A DNA stretch of 64,000 nucleotides from Hyphomicrobiaceae bacterium (GCA_022842785.1 JALHOW010000001.1:310001-374000); one strand, 5' to 3'. Positions 41,931 to 51,430 are shown, numbered from the stretch's first letter. Notes: generated from the sequence alone by a model not told the origin. Translations and numbers: made by a program.

Positions 41931-44240
41931 CTAGGCGAGCTGATTGCCGATCGGCAGCTCCCGGATGCGTTTTCCAGTTGCAGCGAAGATGGCATTGCAG
42001 AGCGCAGGCGCGAATGGCGGCACGCCGGGCTCACCCACACCGCTCGGCGGCACGTCGATGCCGTGCGGGACGATGTACACGCGCGTATCGAGCGGCGACT
42101 CGTTGATGCGCACGAGTGGGAAGTCGTGGAAGTTCGACTGCTCGACCGCGCCGTCCTTGAGCGTGATCGCGCCGTGCTTCGCGAGCGTCAATCCCATGAC
42201 CGCAGCGCCTTCGACTTGCGAAGCCACGCGCTCGGGATGCACGCAGTAGCCGCAGTCGATCGCAGTGTCGACGCGTGGGATCGTTATTTGGCCTTTCTCG
42301 CCGACGACCACATGCACGACCGTTGCGATGAAGCTGACGAAACTGCGGTGCGCGGCAATGCCGAGGCCCTGACCTTTCGGCAGCTTTTTGCCCCACTCGC
42401 CCTTCTCCGCGGCGAGTTCGACAACGCGTCTCAGCCGTCCTGTATCGACCGGGAAGGTCTCGGATGGCTCGCCGTAGTTCCACCACGGCGTGGTCACCTG
42501 CTTGCTCGGATCGACGATCCGGGCGGGGCCGATCATCTCGAGCAGATAGTCCTTTGGATCCTTGCCAAGTTGGTGCGCCAGTTCGGCAATGAAAGACTGG
42601 ATGGACCACGCGTGCACGACATTGTTGACCGATCGGAACCAGCCGATGCGCACGTGTGACTGAGCGGCGCCGCTCTCCATCCGCATGTTGGGGACGTTGA
42701 AGGGTGTGTCGACCCATCCCATGCCAAGCTCGATACCCGAGGGATGTTTCGGATCGGGTATGAACGTGGACAGAAACGTAGGTGAGGCGCTGCGGTGACG
42801 CCAGGCAACAACCTTGTTGCTGGCGTCGAGCCCCGCCTCGAAGCGCTCCGCCGTCACGGTGTGATAGAAGCCGTGGCGCAGATCGTCCTCGCGCGTCCAC
42901 ACGACCTTGACGGGCGCACCACCGAGCTCCCGCGAGAGGAGTGCAGCCTCGATTGCGAAGTCGCACTTCGACTTGCGACCAAAGCCGCCGCCGAGCAAGG
43001 TCGTGTGCATGACCACTTCCGCAGGTGCTACGCCGAGGGCAGCAGCCACGTCATCGCGCGCCTGACCGGGACTCTGCACAGGCGCCCACAGTTCCCACTT
43101 CCCGTAATTCATGCGCGCCGCGGCAGCCGGTGGCTCCATGGTCGCATGAGCGAGATGCGGGGCGTAGTACTCGGCAGTGATAACGCGCGCTGCGGAGGCA
43201 AGTGCCTTGTCGGCATCGCCCTCGTTGCGCTCCACCTTGCCGGGTTTCTTGACGGCTGCCTCCAGCTCGGCCCGGTAGGTTTTCGAGTCGTGGGATTTGT
43301 TAGGCCCATCGTCCCACGTAATCTTCAAGGCGTCGCGGCCCTGTAGTGCGGCCCATGTGTTCTGGGCGATGACGGCAACGCCGCCGAGCGGGCCGAACTT
43401 GTAGGGGGCCGGTGTCGGTGGGAGCGTCACGACCTTCTCGACGCCTGCGACCTTCAACGCAGCACTTGCGTCGAGCGTCGCGACTTTGCCGCCGAGCACG
43501 GGCGGCCTGGCAATGACAGCGAACTTCATTCCCGGCAGCACCACATCCTGGCCATAGAGCGCCTTGCCCGAAGTGATGTCGTTGATGTCGGCAATGCGTA
43601 CGGTGCCTTTACCGATGTAGCGGAAGGCGCTCGCGTCCTTGAGCTTTACTTTGTCGGCAGCCGGCACCGGCAGACCAGCGGCATCACCCGCAAGCTCGCC
43701 GTATCCGAGTTTGCGGCCCGATGGCTTGTGCACGACCTCATGGAGCTCGGCTTGCACCTCACTGACGTCGACGCCCCATTTCTTGGCCGCCGCCGTCTCC
43801 AGCATCTGTCGCGCCGCGGCGCCGCACTGACGCATAGGTTGGATCCAGTGGCGCACGCTGCGTGAGCCGTCCGTATCCTGGTTGCCGTAGGTCTTCTCGT
43901 CGCCGGGCGACTGCACGACGCGCACGCGCGCCCAGTCCGCTTCGAGTTCGTCCGCGACGATCATAGGAAGTGCGGTGCGTGCCGCGCCGTTTCCCATCTC
44001 GGCGCGGGCCGCGATGATGCTCACCGTGCCGTCACCCCCGATGGAGATGAACACCTTGGGGTTGTTGACGACGCCGTTTGGCATAGATTCCGCGCCGGTC
44101 GGATACGAGGCAAGAGCGCCTCTGATGGCCGGAAGTTGCGCGGCGAGTATCAGCCCACCGGTCGCGGCGACGCCTTTCAGCAGGCCGCGCCGGCTGACAT
44201 TCGTGAGAACCAGTTTGGAGTGTGTGTTGAGTTCGGTCAT
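41931..44240 (-). CDS. molybdopterin-binding large subunit of a xanthine-dehydrogenase-family hydroxylase (IorB-like, Tat-exported)
   Basis: A 769-residue large subunit. A twin-arginine signal ([19 protein letters not shown]) is near residues 16-34. Molybdopterin contacts include [19 protein letters not shown] near 85, [20 protein letters not shown] near 400 and [18 protein letters not shown] near 695, and the late [19 protein letters not shown] carries the catalytic Glu of the family. The layout resembles isoquinoline 1-oxidoreductase and periplasmic aldehyde dehydrogenases with a fused medium-free architecture. ATG 44240 follows the 2Fe-2S gene by one base. No cytochrome subunit is adjacent. 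The substrate is an aldehyde or N-heteroaromatic compound; undetermined. Confidence 0.9.
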   Translation of the reverse strand: MTELNTHSKLVLTNVSRRGLLKGVAATGGLILAAQLPAIRGALASYPTGAESMPNGVVNNPKVFISIGGDGTVSIIAARAEMGNGAARTALPMIVADELEADWARVRVVQSPGDEKTYGNQDTDGSRSVRHWIQPMRQCGAAARQMLETAAAKKWGVDVSEVQAELHEVVHKPSGRKLGYGELAGDAAGLPVPAADKVKLKDASAFRYIGKGTVRIADINDITSGKALYGQDVVLPGMKFAVIARPPVLGGKVATLDASAALKVAGVEKVVTLPPTPAPYKFGPLGGVAVIAQNTWAALQGRDALKITWDDGPNKSHDSKTYRAELEAAVKKPGKVERNEGDADKALASAARVITAEYYAPHLAHATMEPPAAAARMNYGKWELWAPVQSPGQARDDVAAALGVAPAEVVMHTTLLGGGFGRKSKCDFAIEAALLSRELGGAPVKVVWTREDDLRHGFYHTVTAERFEAGLDASNKVVAWRHRSASPTFLSTFIPDPKHPSGIELGMGWVDTPFNVPNMRMESGAAQSHVRIGWFRSVNNVVHAWSIQSFIAELAHQLGKDPKDYLLEMIGPARIVDPSKQVTTPWWNYGEPSETFPVDTGRLRRVVELAAEKGEWGKKLPKGQGLGIAAHRSFVSFIATVVHVVVGEKGQITIPRVDTAIDCGYCVHPERVASQVEGAAVMGLTLAKHGAITLKDGAVEQSNFHDFPLVRINESPLDTRVYIVPHGIDVPPSGVGEPGVPPFAPALCNAIFAATGKRIRELPIGNQLA

Positions 44241-44241
44241 G

Positions 44242-44694
44242 TCACACCCCCTTGGCTGCGGCGCGCACGGCCGCATGGATGCGCTGATAGCAGCCGCATC
44301 TACAGAGGTTGCCCGTCATGGCTTCTGTGATTTCGGCATCCGTAGGCGCGGGCTTCTTGGACAGAAGGGACGCAGCCTGCATGATCTGTCCGGTTTGACA
44401 GTAGCCGCACTGCGGAACACCGAGGTCCCGCCACGCAATCTGCAGCGGATGCTCGCCCTTGGGATGCAAGCCTTCGATCGTGACGATGCTCTTTCCGGTG
44501 ACCGACGACATCGGCGTGACGCAGGCACGAGCCGCATCACCGTCGATGTGGACCGTGCACGCACCGCAAAGTGCCGCCCCGCAGCCGAACTTGGTGCCGG
44601 TTAGTCTCAGGTCGTCGCGCAGATACCAGAGAAGCGGCATCGACGGATCGCCGTCGTAGGCGCGCTCCTGGCCATTGATACGCAGATTTGCCAT
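44242..44694 (-). CDS. (2Fe-2S)-binding small subunit of the molybdenum hydroxylase (IorA-like)
   Basis: A 150-residue electron-transfer subunit with two 2Fe-2S sites. The N-terminal plant-ferredoxin-type site is KFGCGAALCGACTVHIDGDAARAC (Cys near 38, 43, 46 and 58). The C-terminal site is QCGYCQTGQIMQA and NLCRCGCYQRIHAAV. An RBS with GGAGGAAAA lies just upstream. It precedes the large subunit with one base between, and the two form one enzyme in which electrons leave the Mo site through these clusters. No FAD subunit is encoded here, matching IorAB-type enzymes. Confidence 0.94.
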   Translation of the reverse strand: MANLRINGQERAYDGDPSMPLLWYLRDDLRLTGTKFGCGAALCGACTVHIDGDAARACVTPMSSVTGKSIVTIEGLHPKGEHPLQIAWRDLGVPQCGYCQTGQIMQAASLLSKKPAPTDAEITEAMTGNLCRCGCYQRIHAAVRAAAKGV

Positions 44695-45155
44695 TGGCTT
44701 TTCCTCCTTTGACGCAATGCCTTACGGAAATAAACGCCAAGCGACTCTCTCGTTGAACCGGACCGTTTTGGTCCGGCGGGCAGCGTGGTGGCCCACTGCG
44801 ATTGCAGCTTTTGGGGTCGTGGACTGACTATAGGGGCCGTGCCGGTTGTCCGCGTGGCCGGCTGCTTCACAAGCGCGTGACGCTACGCTGGCAGCCATGG
44901 ATGCGCGCCTTGGCGGGTTCGCACGGCTGAGATCTGGCAGAGGAGCGGGGTCAATTCAGGCGCAGGCGCGCCGGGCCGGGGAACGGCTGGCCTCACCGCG
45001 AATTGATGGGGCAGGGCGTGAGCATAACTCAGCCGCACCGCGCGTCACTGGACCCGGGCGAGCTTTTGTGTAGGATCACTTAAAACTTCAGCCGAGTATA
45101 CTGGGCCTCGCACTAGGCCTATGGAGATGCGGCATTTTCGGGGGTACCGGAAGAG
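44695..45155. other. divergent intergenic region upstream of fabI
   Basis: This 461-nt space separates the leftward molybdenum hydroxylase operon from rightward fabI. It contains one perfect hairpin, CCGGACC-gtttt-GGTCCGG (44758-44776), about 65 nt upstream of the 2Fe-2S start. A possible -10 box TATACT lies at 45097-45102, 54 nt before the fabI ATG, without a good -35. No gene is supported. Confidence 0.4.
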
Positions 45156-46004
45156 ATGGCAACGGCAGGTGACGGCGCGGCGGTGGCGACCGGAAATCTG
45201 ATGGCGGGTAAGCGCGGGCTCATTATGGGCCTCGCCAACAGCCGCTCGATCGCGTGGGGAATCTCCAAGGCGTGCGCTGCGCAGGGTGCGGAACTGGCGT
45301 TTACGTACCAAGGCGACGCTCTCAAGAAGCGTGTCGAGCCGCTTGCGGCCGAGGTCGGCTCGAAGATCGTGCTGCCGTGCGACGTGACGGACTATGCCTC
45401 CGTGGACGCCGTATTCGAGGCGCTCAAGGCGCAGTGGGGGCGGCTGGATTTCCTCGTCCATGCGATCGCCTTTTCGGACAAGGCGGAGCTCGACGGGCGC
45501 TATGTGGACACGAGCGAGCGCAACTTCGTCCAGTCCATGCTGATCTCCTGCTACTCGTTCACGGCGCTTGCCCAGCGGGCCGAAAAGCTGATGACCGATG
45601 GCGGCTCCCTGCTGACGCTCACCTACTACGGCGCCGAGAAGGTCATGCCGCACTACAATGTCATGGGCGTCGCCAAGTCCGCGCTCGAGGCGAGCGTGCG
45701 CTATCTGGCCGCCGACCTTGGCAAGCAGGGCATTCGCGTCAATGCCATCTCGGCCGGACCGATCAAGACGCTCGCCGCGTCCGGCATTGCGGACTTCCGC
45801 TACATTCTCCGCTGGAACGAGTACAACTCGGCGCTCCGTCGCAACGTGACCATCGAGGAGGTCGGGAGTTCGGCGCTCTATCTGCTGTCCGATCTCGGAC
45901 GTGCAGTCACGGGCGAGATCCATCATGTGGATTCCGGCTATCACATCCAGGGCATGAAGAACGAGGATGCGCCCGACATCTCGGTCGTGAAGGGTGAGGG
46001 CTGA
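45156..46004 (+). CDS. fabI: enoyl-[acyl-carrier-protein] reductase (NADH)
   Basis: A 282-residue short-chain-dehydrogenase-fold enzyme that reduces the enoyl-ACP double bond in fatty acid synthesis. The FabI-specific nucleotide motif is GKRGLIMGLANSRSIAWGI near residue 18. VHAIAFSDKAELDGRY is near residue 105. The active-site pattern LTYYGAEKVMPHYNVMGVAKSALEA near 151 contains the Y-x6-Y-x6-K arrangement of FabI. The late GPIKTLAASGI segment is the substrate-binding loop. Length and motifs are normal. arfB follows after 32 nt, probably on the same transcript. Confidence 0.95.
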   Translation: MATAGDGAAVATGNLMAGKRGLIMGLANSRSIAWGISKACAAQGAELAFTYQGDALKKRVEPLAAEVGSKIVLPCDVTDYASVDAVFEALKAQWGRLDFLVHAIAFSDKAELDGRYVDTSERNFVQSMLISCYSFTALAQRAEKLMTDGGSLLTLTYYGAEKVMPHYNVMGVAKSALEASVRYLAADLGKQGIRVNAISAGPIKTLAASGIADFRYILRWNEYNSALRRNVTIEEVGSSALYLLSDLGRAVTGEIHHVDSGYHIQGMKNEDAPDISVVKGEG

Positions 46005-46036
46005 GCGGCCCCAGCAGCGCTTATAGGCATGACGCG

Positions 46037-46480
46037 ATGAGCGAGGGGCACCAGGAGGGCTTGCGCGTCGATGCCCGCATTTTCATTCCGGAAGCAGAGC
46101 TGAGCGAGAGCTTCATCCGCGCCTCAGGTCCCGGCGGGCAGAACGTCAACAAAGTCGCGACGGCGGTCGAGCTGCGGTTCGACGTGCGCGGAAGTCCCAG
46201 CCTCGCGCCGCCCGTGCGCCGCCGTCTCGAGCGGCTGGCCGGCCGCCGTCTCACCAAGGATGGCGTTATCGTCATCCGCGCCGACAGTTTCCGCACCCAG
46301 GACATGAACCGCAGCGATGCGCGCGAGCGTCTGGTGGAGCTGATCCGCGAGGCGGCAACGCCACCAAAGCCGCGCATCAAGACCAAGCCTACGAAGGCGT
46401 CACGCGAGCGCCGCCTTAAGGCCAAAGACGAGCGGGGCCAAGTGAAACGCGGGCGCAATAAGCGCATATCATTCGACTGA
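46037..46480 (+). CDS. arfB: alternative ribosome-rescue factor / peptidyl-tRNA hydrolase
   Basis: A 147-residue class I release-factor-like protein (YaeJ/ICT1 family). The catalytic loop RASGPGGQNVNKVATAVELRFD near residue 33 contains the GGQ tripeptide that hydrolyses peptidyl-tRNA on stalled ribosomes. The basic C-terminal tail (KTKPTKASRERRLKAKDERG to RGRNKR) is the part that enters the empty mRNA channel. No codon-recognition domain is present, as expected for this factor. It lies between fabI and the M17 aminopeptidase gene. Confidence 0.95.
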   Translation: MSEGHQEGLRVDARIFIPEAELSESFIRASGPGGQNVNKVATAVELRFDVRGSPSLAPPVRRRLERLAGRRLTKDGVIVIRADSFRTQDMNRSDARERLVELIREAATPPKPRIKTKPTKASRERRLKAKDERGQVKRGRNKRISFD

Positions 46481-46514
46481 CCGCATTCGAGCGGTGCTGC
46501 GGAGTGGGGAAGAC

Positions 46515-47939
46515 ATGATGATTTCGGACCGGCGGCCGGACGAGGTGCTGATTGCGCCGGGCGAAGGTGTGGGGGGCGTGCCCATCTGGCTCGCCGGTCA
46601 AAGCGACTGGAAGACGGCGCTGGCGCATTTGCCGGACGCGCAGCTGGCGTGGCTGGAAGCGAATGGCTTTGATGGTGTCGCGCGCAAGTGCGTGCTGCTT
46701 CCAGGGGCGTCCGGTGCGTTGGACGGTGTCGTACTCGGTATCGGTGCGCCTGACGGCCCCAATGCAGGCGTTTCCACGGCAACCCTTCTCGGCACGTTGC
46801 CCCCGATGCTGCCGGCGGGGACATATCGTCTCGGTGACACGACGGCTTGCGATCCGACCATGGCGGTCATCGCGTGGGGCCTCGGTGCCTATGCCTTCCG
46901 CCGCTACAAGGCGAACGGATCCCGTAAAAGCCCGGCCCTTGTCATGCCCGAAGCGGCCGACGCTAAGCGGGCCATGGCGGGAGTCGAGGGCGTGTGGCTC
47001 GGGCGCGACTTGATCAACATGCCGGCGAACGACATGGGGCCGGCGGAGCTCGAGCTTGCCGCGCGAGCCCTCGGCGCGCGTCACGATGCGGCCGTCGACG
47101 TCGTGATCGGCGATGATCTCATCGAGAAGAACTTCCCGCTCATCCATGCCGTCGGACGCGCGAGTGCGCGCCCACCGCGTCTCATTGATCTTACGTGGGG
47201 CCGCGCCGATGCGGTGAAGATCACGCTCGTCGGAAAGGGCATCTGCTTCGATACGGGCGGCCTCGACATAAAGAGCGCGAGCGGCATGCTGCTCATGAAG
47301 AAGGACATGGGCGGCGCGGCGGCGGCGCTGTCGCTCGCACACATGATCATGAGTGCCGGGCTCGATGTGCGCCTACGCGTTCTGATCCCCGCAGCCGAGA
47401 ACGCCATTGGCGGTTCGGCCTTCCGGCCGAGCGACGTGATCCGCTCGCGAGCGGGATTGACGGTCGAAATCGGCAATACGGACGCGGAAGGCCGCCTGGT
47501 GCTCGCCGATGCGCTCGCGCTCGCCGACGAGGAAGGGCCCGATCATCTCTTCACGTTCGCCACGCTGACGGGCGCTGCGCGTGTGGCGCTTGGCCCCGAC
47601 CTGTCGCCATTCTTCTGCGATGATGAGGGCCTCGCGAGCGAGATAGGCGCTGCCGGTGCGACCGTCGCCGATGCCGTCTGGCGCTTGCCGCTGACCACGC
47701 CCTACGAGTCCTGGCTCGAGAGCAACGTCGCGGACATGAACAACGTCGGCGAGGGTGGATTTGCAGGTGCGGTGGTCGCGGCGATTTTCCTTAAGCGTTT
47801 TGTCAAGCAGGCGCGCACGTTCGCGCATTTCGACATCTACGGCTGGCGGCCGTCGCCACGCGCGCTCGGCCCCAAGGGTGGCGAGCCGCACGCCGCGCGC
47901 GCCGTCTTCGAGGTCGTGCGCCGTATAGCCGGAAGCTGA
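46515..47939 (+). CDS. M17 family leucyl aminopeptidase
   Basis: A 474-residue metal-dependent aminopeptidase. The catalytic C-terminal domain has VGKGICFDTGGLDIKSASGM near residue 245 with metal ligands Lys and Asp. KKDMGGAAAALSLA follows, and the family signature NTDAEGRLVLADALA is near 324 with Asp, Glu and the catalytic Arg. The N-terminal domain is the shorter type. A GTG at 46494 is a possible upstream start; ATG 46515 is chosen. It acts in the cytoplasm in peptide turnover. It is followed after 10 nt by an NlpC/P60 peptidase gene, a conserved pairing in this bacterial group as I recall it. Confidence 0.93.
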   Translation: MMISDRRPDEVLIAPGEGVGGVPIWLAGQSDWKTALAHLPDAQLAWLEANGFDGVARKCVLLPGASGALDGVVLGIGAPDGPNAGVSTATLLGTLPPMLPAGTYRLGDTTACDPTMAVIAWGLGAYAFRRYKANGSRKSPALVMPEAADAKRAMAGVEGVWLGRDLINMPANDMGPAELELAARALGARHDAAVDVVIGDDLIEKNFPLIHAVGRASARPPRLIDLTWGRADAVKITLVGKGICFDTGGLDIKSASGMLLMKKDMGGAAAALSLAHMIMSAGLDVRLRVLIPAAENAIGGSAFRPSDVIRSRAGLTVEIGNTDAEGRLVLADALALADEEGPDHLFTFATLTGAARVALGPDLSPFFCDDEGLASEIGAAGATVADAVWRLPLTTPYESWLESNVADMNNVGEGGFAGAVVAAIFLKRFVKQARTFAHFDIYGWRPSPRALGPKGGEPHAARAVFEVVRRIAGS

Positions 47940-47949
47940 GGGTTGACGC

Positions 47950-48804
47950 ATGAATCAGTCGCCGCTCGATCCGCGCCGCAATGCCTTTCGTGATGATCTC
48001 GCGGACGTGCAACTGCAGGGTCGCGTGACGGCTGGCCGTTTCATCGAGGGGCGCGCTGGGCAGGTGCGCGTCGCGATCGCGCCCGTGTTCGGCACGCCGG
48101 ATGCAGGCGCTGCGCTGACGACGCAGCTGCTCTTCGGCGAGTACGTGCGCGTCTTCGAGGAGAAGGACGGCTGGGCTTGGCTGCAGGGTGATGCCGATGG
48201 CTACGTCGGCTATGTGCCGGCGGCTGCCATTGGCCGCGAACTGCGCGCGCCGACGCATCGCATTGCGGCCCTCTCGACGCCGGCGCTTGGACGACCGGAG
48301 GTGAAGTCGCCGCCGCTCGTCGATCTTCCCATGGGCGCACGCCTCACGGTCGAGCGCGAGGAGAAGGGCTTTGCCGTACTGGCGATCGGCGCGTTCGTGC
48401 CGATGCAACATCTGGTATCGATCGAGGCACGGGTTGCGGATTTCGTCGCTATTGCCGAGCAGTTCCTCGGCGCACCTTATCTTTGGGGCGGACGTACGCG
48501 CGCTGGGATCGATTGTTCCGGCCTCGTGCAGGTCGCAATGCAGGCAACGGGTGTGAATGCGCCGCGCGACAGCGATATGCAACTTGCGGAGATTGGCAGC
48601 GCGATCGATCCAGGTGGCGATCTCGCTGGATTGCGCCGTGGTGATCTCGTGTTCTGGCGCGGTCACGTCGGCATCATGACGGATGCTGCGCACATGCTGC
48701 ACGCCAATGCTTTTCACATGCGCGCTGTTGCGGAGCCGATTGCAGAAGCCGTCGCGCGTATCAAGGCCGCAGGCAGCGAGATTGTCGGCGTACGGCGGGC
48801 GTAA
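47950..48804 (+). CDS. NlpC/P60 family cysteine peptidase with SH3-like domains
   Basis: A 284-residue protein with N-terminal bacterial SH3-like segments (TAGRFIEGRAGQVRVAIAPV, and EKDGWAWLQGDADGYVGYVP near 75) and a C-terminal C40 domain. The catalytic Cys is in GIDCSGLVQVAM near residue 188, the His in WRGHVGIMTDA near 237 and the third polar residue in MLHANAFHMR. The fold cleaves gamma-D-glutamyl-diamino acid bonds in murein peptides. No signal peptide is seen, so it probably recycles murein peptides in the cytoplasm, which agrees with its coupling to an aminopeptidase gene. Confidence 0.92.
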   Translation: MNQSPLDPRRNAFRDDLADVQLQGRVTAGRFIEGRAGQVRVAIAPVFGTPDAGAALTTQLLFGEYVRVFEEKDGWAWLQGDADGYVGYVPAAAIGRELRAPTHRIAALSTPALGRPEVKSPPLVDLPMGARLTVEREEKGFAVLAIGAFVPMQHLVSIEARVADFVAIAEQFLGAPYLWGGRTRAGIDCSGLVQVAMQATGVNAPRDSDMQLAEIGSAIDPGGDLAGLRRGDLVFWRGHVGIMTDAAHMLHANAFHMRAVAEPIAEAVARIKAAGSEIVGVRRA

Positions 48805-48810
48805 TTTAAA

Positions 48811-48838
48811 AAAGCGGGGGTTCGGGGGTGTCCCCCGA
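48811..48838 (-). terminator. intrinsic terminator of the kdsB-pheA operon
   Basis: Read leftward, CGGGGG-aca-CCCCCG is followed by a second CCCCCG and then CTTTTTTAAA. Pairing of CGGGGG with the distal CCCCCG places the stem directly before the T-run, as in an intrinsic terminator. A second hairpin, ACAGGGC-ggca-GCCCTGT, lies beside it at 48846-48863. Confidence 0.6.
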
Positions 48839-48881
48839 GCGGGTTACAGGGCGGCAGCCCTGTTCGCGAAGCGATCCACCC

Positions 48882-49355
48882 TCATCGCCGATACGGCAGA
48901 TACCACTGATCATCGCGCGTCATGGCGCCGGGCTTGGTGCCCATGACGAGCCAGCGCTCGGCCTTCCAGACCTGACCATCGGCGAGCCGTATCTCGGTCT
49001 CGATGGCGAGCACCAGTCCGGTCATCGTGCTCGCCTTGGAGCGCGTCAGCACGCGTCCTGCTGTGATGGCCTCGGCCATGGCGGGAAGGCGGTCCAGCTC
49101 ATTGCTCGTGCGATGCTCGTACGTTTCCGGTCCGATCGCGAGATCGCACGTCTGGCGCAGATGGATGATGACTTCGAACGGACAGGCGCCGGACGCATGA
49201 GGCCTCACGTTGAGACGCCAGAAACTCGCGCCCGTCTCCTCCTCGATGTCTGCGCAATCTGCGATCGCGCGGTGCCATTGCTGGAGCGCGGCGATGGTAC
49301 GGTCGCGCTTTGCGCGGTACGCATCATCGGGCAGCATGGCTTGCGCGCCCTCCAT
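48882..49355 (-). CDS. hypothetical protein, 157 residues, in the pheA operon
   Basis: A soluble protein that I do not recognise. It starts MEGAQAMLPDDAYRAKRDRT; a second Met at residue 7 is an alternative start. The fold appears to alternate helices and strands (IEEETGASFWRLNVRPH, CPFEVIIHLRQTCDLAIGPE, EIRLADGQVWKAERWLVMGT). No catalytic motif or signal peptide is visible. It is 6 nt downstream of pheA in the same direction and is followed by a terminator, so it is the last gene of the kdsB-pheA transcript. Confidence 0.75.
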   Translation of the reverse strand: MEGAQAMLPDDAYRAKRDRTIAALQQWHRAIADCADIEEETGASFWRLNVRPHASGACPFEVIIHLRQTCDLAIGPETYEHRTSNELDRLPAMAEAITAGRVLTRSKASTMTGLVLAIETEIRLADGQVWKAERWLVMGTKPGAMTRDDQWYLPYRR

Positions 49356-49361
49356 GCCGGC

Positions 49362-50315
49362 TCAGCCTGGTATGGCAGCCGCCTGCGCGGCGGCCTTGCG
49401 GGCGATCTCGATGCGATAGGCGCTCGCGGGATACGTGCCGAGAATGCGTAGCTCCGTCGAGAAGAAGGAGAGCTCCTCGAGTGCAAGGCGCACCGATCGG
49501 TCGGTCGGATGTCCCTCGATATCCGCGTAGAACATCGTGGCCACGAACTCGCCGTTCACTTGATAGGATTCGAGCTTGGTCATGTTCACGCCATTCGTGG
49601 CGAAGCCACCCATGGCCTTGTAGAGCGCGGCCGGCACGTTGCGCACATTGAAGATGAAGGTCGTCACCACGGGGCCGTTGCCCGGCTCGGCGTCCTCGGG
49701 CTCGCTCGAGAGCACGACGAAGCGCGTGGTGTTATGTTTGGCGTCCTCGACGTCCTCGGCAAGGATATCGAGGCCGTAGATATCGGCCGCAATCCGCGGC
49801 GCAAGTGCGGCGCGCGTGCGATCACCCCACTCCGCGACTTGCCGGGCCGCGCCCGCGGTATCGCCTGCGATGTGCGCCTTGAGATTGTGCTTGCGGATGA
49901 TGTTGCGGCACTGGCCGAGTGCATGGACGTGGCTGTAGACGTCGGTGATGTCCGCCATTGTCGTGCCCTTGAGGGCCATGAGCTGGAAGCGGATCGGCAG
50001 GAAATGCTCGCCGACAACATAAAGCCCCGACTGCGGCAGCAGATGGTGGATGTCGGCAACGCGGCCCGCGAGCGAGTTCTCGATCGGGATCATCGCGTAG
50101 TGCGCCTCGCCCGACTTCACGGCACCGATGGCGTCCTCGAAGGTCGGGCAGGGGAGCGGCTCCTGACCCGGAAAGACCTCATTGCAGGCAAGATGCGAAT
50201 TGGCGCCGGGCTCGCCCTGGTAGGCGATGCGGTGGCGCTCGGTGGCGCTGGACGAGGCTGCCGGCCGGCGGGCCGTGGTGCCAGCCGCGGTAGAGGACTT
50301 CTTAGGCGACATCAT
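49362..50315 (-). CDS. pheA: prephenate dehydratase
   Basis: A 317-residue monofunctional enzyme that converts prephenate to phenylpyruvate for phenylalanine synthesis. The catalytic domain starts RIAYQGEPGANSHLACNEVF near residue 29 and contains AMIPIENSLAGRVADIHHLL near 75. The essential Thr-Arg-Phe lies in AKHNTTRFVVLS near 195. The ACT regulatory domain follows, with LYKAMGGFATNGVNMTKLESYQVNGE near 236, including the E-S-Y/R region that binds phenylalanine for feedback control. There is no fused chorismate mutase. It lies 35 nt downstream of kdsB. Confidence 0.95.
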   Translation of the reverse strand: MMSPKKSSTAAGTTARRPAASSSATERHRIAYQGEPGANSHLACNEVFPGQEPLPCPTFEDAIGAVKSGEAHYAMIPIENSLAGRVADIHHLLPQSGLYVVGEHFLPIRFQLMALKGTTMADITDVYSHVHALGQCRNIIRKHNLKAHIAGDTAGAARQVAEWGDRTRAALAPRIAADIYGLDILAEDVEDAKHNTTRFVVLSSEPEDAEPGNGPVVTTFIFNVRNVPAALYKAMGGFATNGVNMTKLESYQVNGEFVATMFYADIEGHPTDRSVRLALEELSFFSTELRILGTYPASAYRIEIARKAAAQAAAIPG

Positions 50316-50350
50316 GAGAGCCAGACTAGGATTGAGCCAGAAGAGTGGGT

Positions 50351-51088
50351 TCAGGCCGGGCCGAGCAGGCGCCGGGCCCGCTCGAGGTCGGCCGGAGTAT
50401 CGACACCCAGGGGGACCGTGTCAACGAGGCCTACGTCTATGCGCATACCGGCCTCAAGGGCCCTAAGCTGTTCAAGACGCTCACGTTGTTCGAGCGGGGC
50501 TGGAGGGAGCGCGACGAACCGCTCGAGAGCTGAGCGGGTGTAGGCATACATGCCGATGTGATGATAGAGGGGGCCGGCGCCGCTCGGTGCGGTGGCGCGC
50601 GTGAAATAGAGCGCACGCAGGCGATTTGGCCCGATCGGGGTGCCGACCGCCTTGACCACATTGGGATTGGTCCGCTCCTCCTCGACTGTGATCTCGCACG
50701 CCAGTGTCGCGATATCGGCGCTGGGCTCGGCCGTAAGGGCCTCGAGGCAGGACCGGATGAGGCGGGGTTCGATGGTCGGCAGATCGCCCTGGACGTTGAC
50801 GATGAAACCGGACGTGCGGCCGGGATCGAGGCTCTGTACGGCCTCGAAAATGCGGTCCGTACCGTTCTGGTGATCGGCCCGCGTCATTTGGGCCTCTCCG
50901 CCAGCGGCGCGGATGGCTGCGGCGATCGCGTCGCTGTCGGTGGCGACGACAACACGACCGAGTTCGGCCTCCATGGCACGGCGCCACACGTGCACAATCA
51001 TCGGCACGCCATGGATGTCCGCGAGTGGCTTGTCCGGCAGGCGGGTCGAGGCCATGCGGGAAGGAATGACGATCAGGGCGCCGCCCAT
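50351..51088 (-). CDS. kdsB: 3-deoxy-manno-octulosonate cytidylyltransferase
   Basis: A 245-residue enzyme that activates Kdo with CTP for lipopolysaccharide inner-core synthesis. Motifs are [21 protein letters not shown] near residue 8 (nucleotide loop), [14 protein letters not shown] near 48, [17 protein letters not shown] near 68 and [13 protein letters not shown] near 98. Together they define KdsB. It shows that the organism makes a Kdo-containing outer membrane. It heads the leftward kdsB-pheA-unknown operon and is divergent from the cytochrome c gene, with two long inverted repeats between them. Confidence 0.95.
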   Translation of the reverse strand: MGGALIVIPSRMASTRLPDKPLADIHGVPMIVHVWRRAMEAELGRVVVATDSDAIAAAIRAAGGEAQMTRADHQNGTDRIFEAVQSLDPGRTSGFIVNVQGDLPTIEPRLIRSCLEALTAEPSADIATLACEITVEEERTNPNVVKAVGTPIGPNRLRALYFTRATAPSGAGPLYHHIGMYAYTRSALERFVALPPAPLEQRERLEQLRALEAGMRIDVGLVDTVPLGVDTPADLERARRLLGPA

Positions 51089-51209
51089 GTGTATTGGAAC
51101 TCCGTTGAGAACCGTCCTAAAGAGGTGACAATTGGTCTCGGCTTGTCCTCGTAGAACAAGTGCCGTTCAGGTTGCAAGCACGGGGGGAACGCATATATTG
51201 GCGCCCGTT

Positions 51210-51285
51210 CTAGAGTGATGAACGAGAAATTCGCTGGCCCTCGCGGCACGGTATCGTGCGAATTTTTCGGTCTCGATCACTCTAG
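51210..51285. repeat. 76-bp inverted repeat A
   Basis: Outer arms CTAGAGTGAT (51210-51219) and ATCACTCTAG (51276-51285) are exact reverse complements. Inner arms AAATTCG (51227-51233) and CGAATTT (51259-51265) extend the pairing. It lies 13 bases from a second inverted repeat of similar size, in the kdsB/cytochrome c divergent region. It looks like a palindromic intergenic repeat or small MITE-like element. Confidence 0.7.
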
Positions 51286-51298
51286 CAAGATCATAATT

Positions 51299-51376
51299 CT
51301 AGTGCCCCTTTTGCTTCCGCAGTTCGCTCGCGGCATTTGCGGCGAGGTTCGGCGAACTGCGGAATCGGGGCACTAG
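51299..51376. repeat. 78-bp inverted repeat B
   Basis: Outer arms CTAGTGCCCC (51299-51308) and GGGGCACTAG (51367-51376), and inner arms TCCGCAGTTCGC (51316-51327) and GCGAACTGCGGA (51352-51363), are exact reverse complements. The core TCGC/GCGA can continue the stem. Both this and repeat A begin and end with CTAG, which suggests related palindromic elements or a shared target sequence. Confidence 0.75.
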
Positions 51377-51430
51377 TGGGGAGCCGAACCCCGGATTGAG
51401 TGCCGGGAACGATGGGGCAGCGCGACGAAT

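Noticed and set aside
48822-48863. A mobile or CRISPR-like repeat at the two adjacent hairpins
   Set aside because: Only one copy of each is present; the position and T-run on the minus strand are explained by a terminator.
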